Source: Piscinibacter defluvii (lineage in GTDB: Bacteria; Pseudomonadota; Gammaproteobacteria; Burkholderiales; Burkholderiaceae_C). Taken from it: a stretch of DNA of 64,000 nt. Positions 53,583-60,525 of this stretch are shown here, in pieces (position 1 is the first letter of the stretch; the number at the start of each line of letters is the position of its first letter). The stretch spans positions 186,001 to 250,000 of the forward strand of contig NZ_RCHJ01000014.1 of the NCBI RefSeq assembly GCF_004011805.1. Direction: 5' to 3'. The notes beneath the pieces were generated by a model, which ran no database searches, had not been told where the DNA came from, and worked only from the letters and a program-made list of their open reading frames with translations. The translations under genes and the position numbers were made by a program.

Positions 53583-54263
53583 CTACTTAACTGGTCTGTT
53601 ACGTCTTTTCCGGCCGCGCGGGCGCGGAGCGAGTCCCGCCTTGATGGTCTTGCGAAGACGGGCCGGCATGGGGTAGACGAGTTCCCTCTGCAGAGTACGA
53701 GGAGTCAACTCCGGCGCGGGGCCCGTGTAGCCGGTCGCGAGGGTGATCGCCTCTTCTTCTGCCGCGGTAGCCCACGATCCGTCGTGCAGCAAGAGGTGCA
53801 TCGCAATATCCGCTAACGGCAGCCTTGCCAGGCTGCCCGGCACTCGGCGGCGCCTTGACTCGCGTGTGAAGCGGCTCCAATCGACGGGCGGCGTTGTTGG
53901 CACGTTCGGGTCAGGTGGATCCACCAACGTGTTCCGGTGCCAGCGGTCGTATTCCGTTCGCCACCAAGACCGATAGAGCTGCTCGACACGCTTGTGGCTA
54001 AGAGGCTGCCCACTGGAGTCTTTTCGCTTGAGCACCGACTTGGCGGCGTACGCGACGCACTCAAGCGCACCGCGCGGTGACGGTCCCGCGCCGCCAGGCA
54101 TCAGCACAAAGCCCCAACCGTCCAGCACATAGACGGCCCGAGCGATCAGGGTATTGTCCCTCTCCAAATCGGCATCTGTTGAATGCTTCGGCCGGCCGAG
54201 CTTGCCCGAGCCTTTCGCCCCGAGCTTGTTCCTGCTCGTTGGCACGTCAGTTCTGCCCTTCAC
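53583..54263 (-). CDS. Hypothetical island protein
   Basis: A 226-residue basic protein starting at GTG 54263, which overlaps the upstream stop by GTGA. It contains LERDNTLIARAVYVLDGWGF, VEQLYRSWWRTEYDRWHRNT and a basic C-terminus (LAPRPRGRKRRNRPVK). The tryptophan-rich helix suggests a real protein. The long upstream extension of the frame is a shadow of the neighbouring gene. No family is recognised. Confidence 0.55.
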   Translation of the reverse strand: MKGRTDVPTSRNKLGAKGSGKLGRPKHSTDADLERDNTLIARAVYVLDGWGFVLMPGGAGPSPRGALECVAYAAKSVLKRKDSSGQPLSHKRVEQLYRSWWRTEYDRWHRNTLVDPPDPNVPTTPPVDWSRFTRESRRRRVPGSLARLPLADIAMHLLLHDGSWATAAEEEAITLATGYTGPAPELTPRTLQRELVYPMPARLRKTIKAGLAPRPRGRKRRNRPVK

Positions 54264-54712
54264 CGTGGCGGACGAAGGCCAAGCCAACGGGTCTTGAAGG
54301 CCTGAAAGTCTTTGTCTCGCCACGCAAGGAGAGTGCGCTCGACCATGGCCCTCCCTATCGGCCCGCGGCGCCACAACTCCCGACGCAATGTTTCCTGCAT
54401 CTGGTACAGCGTTGCCTCGTCCCCGCCGCGACCCTCGCACAAGCGGCATACCTGCCACCAGTCGTGGTGGCCCCATGCGCCTCGACCAGAGCCGGGCCGC
54501 CTCCGCCGCTGAATGCTGCATTCGAAACCGGCGTGCGTGAACGTGTGGGGCCCCGTGTCCCCAGGCCACTCGAACCCGTCCGGAATCAACCCTTCGTCGA
54601 TCAATTGCGCTGCCGTGCCCTCCCAGTAGTCACCTTGTCGAGGAACGATGTGCAGGGTCAGTTCGCCCTCGACGAGCTCAGGTCGCGGTGGACAGTAGCC
54701 ACCCCTACGCAT
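54260..54712 (-). CDS. Putative zinc-binding island protein, start uncertain
   Basis: A 150-residue protein if it begins at ATG 54712. The same frame continues upstream and contains RCNICRTGF, which would pair with the downstream QVCRLCEGRG as a four-cysteine zinc ribbon, so a non-ATG start further up is possible. Other features are PRQGDYWEGTAAQLIDEGL and TLYQMQETLRRELWRRGPIG. A short overlapping frame with a much better ribosome site precedes it. Function unknown. Confidence 0.5.
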   Translation of the reverse strand: MRRGGYCPPRPELVEGELTLHIVPRQGDYWEGTAAQLIDEGLIPDGFEWPGDTGPHTFTHAGFECSIQRRRRPGSGRGAWGHHDWWQVCRLCEGRGGDEATLYQMQETLRRELWRRGPIGRAMVERTLLAWRDKDFQAFKTRWLGLRPPR

Positions 54713-54803
54713 GATGAACCCCGTGCGACAGATGTTGCAGCGCGGCAAGAACCTTAGCGTGACGGCCGAGTCTGACGAGTGTGTTTGAATCGATGTCAGC
54801 CAT
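54705..54803 (-). CDS. Short leader-like open frame with strong ribosome site
   Basis: A 32-codon frame from ATG 54803 that ends in TAG at 54705, overlapping the ATG at 54712. AGGAG lies 6 bp before its ATG. It could be a leader peptide that couples translation to the next frame, or the true start of the downstream gene disrupted by a frameshift. Confidence 0.35.
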   Translation of the reverse strand: MADIDSNTLVRLGRHAKVLAALQHLSHGVHHA

Positions 54804-54883
54804 TCATCACTCCTTCCTAGTGGTGGGTGGTTAGGCCCGGCTCGCTGTGACAGCAGCATGCCGGGCCGCCTTGCCTGAAAGGG

Positions 54884-56095
54884 TCAGGCAGCCCTGAACG
54901 GGATCACCTCTGCCCCGTCACGCAGCTTGTCCAAGTGATCCGCGTACCACTGCATGAGCTTGGTCCGCTCCGGTAGGTGCATGGCCCTGTTGTAGGCCGC
55001 GCGCACGTCGTCGCGTTCCTCATGCGCTAGCTGCTTCTCGATCACGTCAGGCGCGAACCCGTGTTCGTTGGCGATCGTCGAGAACAGGGTGCGCATGCCG
55101 TGCGCCGTTGCCGTCCCCTTGTAGCCCAGGCGCGCCAAGGCGCTGTTCAGCGTGTTCTCGCTCAACGGTTTGCCGGGGTAGAAGGGGGAAGGGAACACCA
55201 GCTCGTCACCACCGGTCAGCGGCTTCATAGTGGCGAGCACGGCAAGCGCCTGGGACGACAGAGGGACCAAGTGCTCGGTCTTCATCTTCATGCGATCCGC
55301 ACGTATGCGCCACAGCGCACGCTCGGTGTCGAATTCGTCCCAGCGCGCGCCGCGCAGTTCCCCGGGGCGAACTGCGGTCAGCATGAGCAGGAGAAGCGCA
55401 TTCTTCGTGCTTGGGTCGCCCTCGTAGTTGTCCAGCTTGCGCAAGAACGCTGGCGCTTCGGCCTGCGACAGGGCAGGGCGGTGCTTCACCCGGTGGCCCT
55501 TCAGGATCTCGTCGGACCGTAGCGAGTAGGTCGGGTCAACGTTCAGAAGCTCGTGCTGGATCGCGTAGCGGAACACTGCCCGAATGCGCTGGAACACTCG
55601 GCCCGCGGTCTCACTGGCCCCAGTTGCCTCTACTGCCTTGACCACGTTGCGCACGTCCGCGGGCTTGATGTCCGCGATCGGCGTGCGGCCCAGCTTCGGG
55701 AAGACGTGGTTCTCGAAGCTGGCCTCGATCAGATCGGCCGTGTGCTGCGCCCACTTCGGCCCGCGATGCTTGAGCCACTGCCGGGCGACAGCCTCGAATC
55801 TGTTGGCTACCGCGGCGGCGCGGGCGGCCTTGTTGGCCTTTCTAGAAGCGCTCGGGTCGACGCCAGCAGCGACCTGCTTGCGGGCGCTGTCGCGCTTCTC
55901 GCGTGCCTCGGCCAGGCTCACCTCGGGGTAGGTGCCCAGCGACAGCAGCTTCTCTTTGCCGTCGAACCGGTACTTGAAGCGCCACCACTTGCCGCCCGCG
56001 GGAGACACCTCGAGGTACAGGCCGAGGCTGTCGTACAGGCGCTTGGCCTTCTCCTGCGGCTTGGCCCGCTTGATCGCCGTGTCAGTCAGCGCCAT
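54884..56095 (-). CDS. Tyrosine integrase, P4/DUF4102 type
   Basis: Catalyses site-specific integration and excision at the tRNA. The 403-residue protein starts at ATG 56095 (MALTDTAIKRAKPQEKAKRL), with the DUF4102 DNA-binding domain at the N-terminus (GLYLEVSPAGGKWWRFKYRF), a core-binding SAM-like domain, and the catalytic domain: Arg in TAVRPGELRG, HGMR, His in LAHEERDDVR and Tyr in AAYNRAMHL. The catalytic set is complete, so the enzyme may be active. It lies 164 bp from the tRNA with repeats between. Confidence 0.95.
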   Translation of the reverse strand: MALTDTAIKRAKPQEKAKRLYDSLGLYLEVSPAGGKWWRFKYRFDGKEKLLSLGTYPEVSLAEAREKRDSARKQVAAGVDPSASRKANKAARAAAVANRFEAVARQWLKHRGPKWAQHTADLIEASFENHVFPKLGRTPIADIKPADVRNVVKAVEATGASETAGRVFQRIRAVFRYAIQHELLNVDPTYSLRSDEILKGHRVKHRPALSQAEAPAFLRKLDNYEGDPSTKNALLLLMLTAVRPGELRGARWDEFDTERALWRIRADRMKMKTEHLVPLSSQALAVLATMKPLTGGDELVFPSPFYPGKPLSENTLNSALARLGYKGTATAHGMRTLFSTIANEHGFAPDVIEKQLAHEERDDVRAAYNRAMHLPERTKLMQWYADHLDKLRDGAEVIPFRAA

Positions 56096-56164
56096 GGGGT
56101 AACTCGTCGTGGGTAGTGGGTAACTGAGGCTTGAATCTACCCCCACGAGTGCCAGGCTTCAACT

Positions 56165-56241
56165 GGACTTGGCTGGACTAGCCCGGATTCTTGCTCGCTG
56201 CCGCACCTCGTATTCACTACGGAAAGCGGACTTGGCTGGAC
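56165..56241. repeat. Direct repeats beside the integrase and attachment site
   Basis: GGACTTGGCTGGAC occurs at 56165-56178 and 56228-56241, 63 bp apart. Two copies of GGGTAACT lie at 56097-56104 and 56118-56125. These may be arm-type binding sites for the integrase or its accessory proteins. Confidence 0.55.
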
Positions 56242-56258
56242 ATCCTCGGCCCCTGAAC

Positions 56259-56282
56259 TGGTCCCCCCGACAGGAATCGAAC
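56259..56282 (-). repeat. Attachment-site copy within the tRNA 3' end
   Basis: TGGT followed by the 20-bp core CCCCCCGACAGGAATCGAAC, matching 44529-44552 at 23 of 24 positions. It marks the right boundary of the island and keeps the tRNA complete. Confidence 0.88.
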
Positions 56283-56333
56283 CTGTATCTGCCGCTTAGG
56301 AGGCGGCCGTTCTATCCATTGAACTACGGCGGG
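56259..56333 (-). tRNA. tRNA-Arg (anticodon CCT)
   Basis: A 75-nt tRNA with encoded CCA (TGG at 56259-56261 on the plus strand). The anticodon stem GCCGC/GCGGC is perfect around loop CTCCTAA, giving anticodon CCT for AGG codons. The T arm ACAGG-TTCGATT-CCTGT is perfect. The acceptor stem CCCGCCG/CGGGGGG has one G-G mismatch at pair 4:69. Its 3' end is the island's attachment site. Confidence 0.93.
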
Positions 56334-56358
56334 AGGGCGCGATTCTAGGTCGCGCGAG

Positions 56359-59300
56359 TCAGTTCCAGCGCCAGGTCCAGATCAGGTCCAGCGAGCTGTC
56401 CTCGCCCGACTGCGCGCGCAGCGTGAAACGCTGGGCGATGCGGTAGATCAGCTGCCAGCTGCCGGCGGTGGCGGTCAGGCTGCGTTCGTAGCCCACGTAC
56501 CAGCGCCGCGAGAGCTGTTTGCCGAGCGACACCACCGTCTCGCGCACCTCGCCCTCGCTCTGGCTGACCGACAGGTTGTCCAGGCCGAGCGCCTGCAGCA
56601 GCTGGTCGGTCGGGCCCTGCTTCTCGCCGGCCAGCAGCGCGAGCGCGGCACGTTGCAGCAGCGCGGTGTCGGTGCGGCCCAGGCCGTCGCTGGCGCGGCC
56701 CAGCACCAGCCAGGAGAGCTTGTCCATCTCCGACATCTCCGGCTCGGAGAACAGCCGCACGCGCGGATTGGCCGCGCTGCCGGTGACCGCGACGCCGACC
56801 CGCACGTCCAGGTTCGGGCGCGTTGCCTCGATGTCCAGGCGCGGGTTCTCCACCGGGCCGTTGAAGACCAGCTCGCCGCGGTCGATCTCCAGCTTCTGCC
56901 CGTAGGCGGCGTACTGGCCGTCGACCGCGCGCACCGTGCCGTCCACCGCCAGCTTGCCGCCCGGCGCGCTGAGGTGCAGGTCGCCAGCCAGGCGCGTGTC
57001 CAGCCCGCGGCCACGCACGCGCAGCGCGTCGCCCAGGTCCACGCGCAGGTCGAGCGCCACGCTCGGCAGCCGCACCGCCGTGCCGCCTGGCGCGGGGCCG
57101 GCGGGCGCCTTGGCGCCCTGGCCGTTGCCGCGCAGCACCACCACGTCGTCGCCCAGGCTCGGCGCGTCGCCGCGCGTGAAGTCGACCAGGCCCTCGTCGA
57201 CGCGGAAGCGGCCGTCGAGCTGCAGCCGCTCGCGTTCCAGGCGCACCTGGCCGTCACCGCTGGCGACGATGCGGCGGTCGACCCGGCCGAGCAGCTGGAA
57301 CTGGCGTGCCGCCACCGTCAGCCGGGCCTGCGGTGCCGCGCCGAGGCTGGCCTCGCCGCCGATCTCCAGCGTGCCGCTGCCGGCACGCGCGCTGAAACGT
57401 TCGATGCGCGCCGTCGCGCCCTGCAGCGCGATCGCCACCTCGCCGTCGCTGACGTTCACGCCCTGCAGGAAGTTGCGCACGCCGAGCCGGCGGCCCTGCA
57501 GCGCCCCGGTGTACTCGGGCGCCGCGAAGGTGCCGCCGATGCCGGCGCTGACCCGCAGCTCGCCGGCCAGGCGCCAGCCCGGCGGCACCCACGGGCCCCA
57601 GGTGCCGAGCTGCGCCACCTGCAGCTCGAGCACGCCGGAGACCGGCGTGTCCGGCGCCGGCCAGAGCGACTGCGGCGAGGTGCGCGCGACGAAGGCGCCG
57701 GCGGCCACGCCCAGCGTCGAGCCGGCCAGGCCCTGGGTGAAGCTCCAGACGCCGTCGGCCACGTTCAGGCCCAGCCGCAGGTCGCTCAGGCCGAGCGCCT
57801 GGGTGCCGGTCTCGTCGGTGACCGTCAGGTCGCCGCGTTCGCGCTGCAGCACGATGTCGGCCCGCACCGTCGGCGCGCTGGTCACCTCCAGCGTGGCGCC
57901 GACGCGCAGGTCGCCGCCCCAGCCGAACTCGGGCTGCAGGCGCGCCAGCAGCGGCGCCACCGCCACCGGGTCGATCGCGGCCCGGGCCTCCAGCCTGGCC
58001 GGTACCGCGCCGTCGGCGGCCTGCCAGGCGATGCGCTCCCAGCGCAGCAGCGCGCCGGGCAGCTCGGCGCGGCCGGGCTGCAGCTCGAGGCGCAAGGGCG
58101 CCTGCGCGAAACCGCCGGCCTCCAGGCCGACGGCGCTGCTGCGCAGCCAGGCGGGCTCGTCGGCACCGCTGCCGCGCAGCTCGAGCTGCTGCAGGCTGCC
58201 GCGCCAGCCGTCCACCTGGCCGGTGCGCTCCACCAGGCCGCCTTCGGCCTGCAGCGTGGCCAGGCTGGCCGGCCCGGCGGGGCCGCCGCGTGGCGGCTGC
58301 AAGGTGTCGAGCCAGGCCGGCGGCCGCGCCGGCACCCGGGCCTGCAGCTCGAGCCGGTGCGCGCGGCCGCTGCCCTGCAGGCTCAGGCGCGCGCTGTCCA
58401 GGCCCATGCCGCCCCGGCGCAGGCCGGTCAGCTCGGCCTGCGCCTCCACCGGCGCGTCGAGCGACAGGCCGGCGCGCCAGCGCGCCTGCGCACTGCGCAG
58501 CGAGGTGCCGTCCACCTGCAGCGCGCTGGCACTCGCCTCGCCCTGGGTGGCCAGCGCCGGCCAGCGCCCGTCGACCTGCACGCGGGCCTGCAGGCTGCCG
58601 GCCAGCGCAGCGTCGCCGCCGGGCGGCCGCAGCAGCGCCCAGACCGGGGCGAAGGCCGCCAGCGCCGGCGCATCGAGCACCAGCGACCATCGGTCCTGCG
58701 CGCCGCCGCGCCCGGTGAGGCGGCCCTCGAGCGTGGCGCGGTTGGGGCCCGAGTCGAGCGCGGCCGTCACCGCTGCGGTCTGCGCGTCGGCGTTGCGCCA
58801 GCGGGCCTGGCCGCGCAGCGGCACGCCGGCGAGCAGGCTGTCGGCCAGCTGCAGCGTGGCCTGCCCGCGCAGCGCGAGCAGCCGGTCCGCCAGTGCCGCG
58901 CGGCCGAACGCGGCCTCGGGCAGGCTCAGGTCGAACTCGCCGCTCGCGTCGATGCGGTGCGGGCCGCGGCGCCAGGGTGAGTCCTCGCGCCCGGACCACC
59001 AGGGCAGCGGGTCGAACCGTTCGAGCCGGGCCTGGCCCTGCAGGCGCCAGGGCGCATCGGCGCCGCTGCTGCGGGCGGCGCTGCCGGTCAGCGTGGCCGA
59101 GGCAGCGCCGGCGCGGGCCCGCGCGGTGCGCAGCTCGAGCCGGTCACCGGCCGCATCGCGCAGCGCGCGGGCGTCGAGCGTCAGCGCCAGCGCCGTGTTG
59201 CCCTGGCGCGGCGGTGCGCGGCCGGCCAGTTCGGCCGTGAGCGTGAGCTCGGTGGAGGCGCCGCCCGGCGGCGCGCCGCGCAGCGCGAGCGGGCCGGACA

Positions 59301-60525
59301 GCGGGACCGCCGCCGCGCGGGCATCCAGGCGCGCCGGCAGCACCTCCTCGAGCCGGGCGTCGAGCGACCAGCCGTCGCGCGCCCAGCGGCCGCTGGCCTG
59401 CACGCGCCCGGCCGGCTGCGCCGCGCTGCCGAGGCGGGCCTCGAGCGACGACAGCTCCAGCGTGGTCGGGTCGTCGGGCCGCGCGCGAAGCGCGAGCTGG
59501 AGCTCGTGCAGCGGCAGGCGGGCCTCGTTCCAGCGCCCGGCCGCGGCGTTGGCCAGGCGCAGGTCGACGCGGGCCGGACGGTCCATCGCATCGCTGGCCA
59601 GCCGCGCGGTGCCGCTCAGCGCGGTGCGGGGCAGGCGCGCATCGAAGGCCGACAGGTCGAGCGCCTGCGCGCGGGCGTCGAGCGCGCCCAGCGGCCAGGC
59701 GGCAAACGGGCGCAGCTGGGTGTCCAGGTCGAGCGATTGCGCGGCGGTGCCCGGCGCGGTGGGCTCGGCGCGCAGCGTGGCCACCAGCGGCAGCGCGGCG
59801 AGCGGGCCGTCGGCGCGCAGCGAGGCCTGCCAGCGCGCGTTGGCCAGCGCGCCCTCCTGGCGCAGGCCCAGCTCGGCCTGCACGGCGAACGGTGCAGCGC
59901 TGGCCAGGCGCACGCCACCCTGGCCGGACAGCGTGCCGTAGGCGAGCGAGAGCCCGTCGAGCCGGTGCAGCGCGCCGCCGTCGGCGCCCAGGTGCAGTCC
60001 GGCCTGCAGGTCGCGCAGCGGCTCGTCGCCCAGCGGCACGATCTTCACGCGGCCGGCGCGCAGCGCGGTGACCCGCAGCTCGAAGGGCAAGGCCAGCGAC
60101 TCGGGCACGGACAGCGGCGCACCGTCGCTCGCGCCGGGCCGCACCTCGACCTGCGCGGCCTCGAGCCGCTCGACCGTGACGGCCACATGCCAGGCCCCGC
60201 TGCCATGGCCCAGCGTGAGGCCCTGCCAGCGCAGCGCGTCGATCACCACGGCGCCGCCGCGCGGCAATGCGATCTCGACCCGCTGCGCGCCGAAGTCCCC
60301 GAGCAGCGTGCCCTGCGGCGCCGTCACCCGCAGCCCCGGCACCAGCGTCAGTAGCCAGGCGGTGCCCGCCTCGCTGCGCAGCGACAAGGCGACGAGGGCC
60401 GCGACCGCCAGCGGCAGCACGAGCAGCAGCGTGAACAGCCAGCGCACGCCATGCAGGCGGGCACGCGGGGGCGTGGCGGGGGCGTTCACGGCGCCGGCGT
60501 CAGAACGCGATGCCCACGCTGACAT
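56359..60525 (-). CDS. tamB: Translocation and assembly module protein TamB
   Basis: Large periplasm-spanning protein that works with TamA in outer-membrane assembly and lipid transport. The 1388 residues include an N-terminal anchor (LFTLLLVLPLAVAALVALSL), many repeated beta segments forming the long groove, and the C-terminal TamB domain (VRLFSEPEMSEMDKLSWLVL, then GKQLSRRWYVGYERSL and DLIWTWRWN). The ATG at 60525 overlaps tamA by 26 bp; an in-frame GTG at 60489, 11 bp after the tamA stop, is an alternative. Confidence 0.92.
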   Translation of the reverse strand: MSAWASRSDAGAVNAPATPPRARLHGVRWLFTLLLVLPLAVAALVALSLRSEAGTAWLLTLVPGLRVTAPQGTLLGDFGAQRVEIALPRGGAVVIDALRWQGLTLGHGSGAWHVAVTVERLEAAQVEVRPGASDGAPLSVPESLALPFELRVTALRAGRVKIVPLGDEPLRDLQAGLHLGADGGALHRLDGLSLAYGTLSGQGGVRLASAAPFAVQAELGLRQEGALANARWQASLRADGPLAALPLVATLRAEPTAPGTAAQSLDLDTQLRPFAAWPLGALDARAQALDLSAFDARLPRTALSGTARLASDAMDRPARVDLRLANAAAGRWNEARLPLHELQLALRARPDDPTTLELSSLEARLGSAAQPAGRVQASGRWARDGWSLDARLEEVLPARLDARAAAVPLSGPLALRGAPPGGASTELTLTAELAGRAPPRQGNTALALTLDARALRDAAGDRLELRTARARAGAASATLTGSAARSSGADAPWRLQGQARLERFDPLPWWSGREDSPWRRGPHRIDASGEFDLSLPEAAFGRAALADRLLALRGQATLQLADSLLAGVPLRGQARWRNADAQTAAVTAALDSGPNRATLEGRLTGRGGAQDRWSLVLDAPALAAFAPVWALLRPPGGDAALAGSLQARVQVDGRWPALATQGEASASALQVDGTSLRSAQARWRAGLSLDAPVEAQAELTGLRRGGMGLDSARLSLQGSGRAHRLELQARVPARPPAWLDTLQPPRGGPAGPASLATLQAEGGLVERTGQVDGWRGSLQQLELRGSGADEPAWLRSSAVGLEAGGFAQAPLRLELQPGRAELPGALLRWERIAWQAADGAVPARLEARAAIDPVAVAPLLARLQPEFGWGGDLRVGATLEVTSAPTVRADIVLQRERGDLTVTDETGTQALGLSDLRLGLNVADGVWSFTQGLAGSTLGVAAGAFVARTSPQSLWPAPDTPVSGVLELQVAQLGTWGPWVPPGWRLAGELRVSAGIGGTFAAPEYTGALQGRRLGVRNFLQGVNVSDGEVAIALQGATARIERFSARAGSGTLEIGGEASLGAAPQARLTVAARQFQLLGRVDRRIVASGDGQVRLERERLQLDGRFRVDEGLVDFTRGDAPSLGDDVVVLRGNGQGAKAPAGPAPGGTAVRLPSVALDLRVDLGDALRVRGRGLDTRLAGDLHLSAPGGKLAVDGTVRAVDGQYAAYGQKLEIDRGELVFNGPVENPRLDIEATRPNLDVRVGVAVTGSAANPRVRLFSEPEMSEMDKLSWLVLGRASDGLGRTDTALLQRAALALLAGEKQGPTDQLLQALGLDNLSVSQSEGEVRETVVSLGKQLSRRWYVGYERSLTATAGSWQLIYRIAQRFTLRAQSGEDSSLDLIWTWRWN

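Larger units (their letters stand above)
44529..56282 (-). mobile_element. Integrated element (phage satellite or decayed prophage) in tRNA-Arg(CCT)
   Basis: An 11.75-kb island bounded by a 24-bp direct repeat with one mismatch, whose right copy is the 3' end of tRNA-Arg. The integrase lies next to the tRNA. Nearly all genes run on the reverse strand with overlapping starts and stops. It has an AlpA-like regulator, RepA-like helicase, RuvC-like nuclease and small terminase subunit but no large terminase, portal, capsid or tail genes. Base composition is lower in GC than the flanks, most clearly at 44.5-46.4 kb. This gene set resembles phage-inducible chromosomal islands; a prophage with a large deletion is the alternative. 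Confidence 0.85.
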
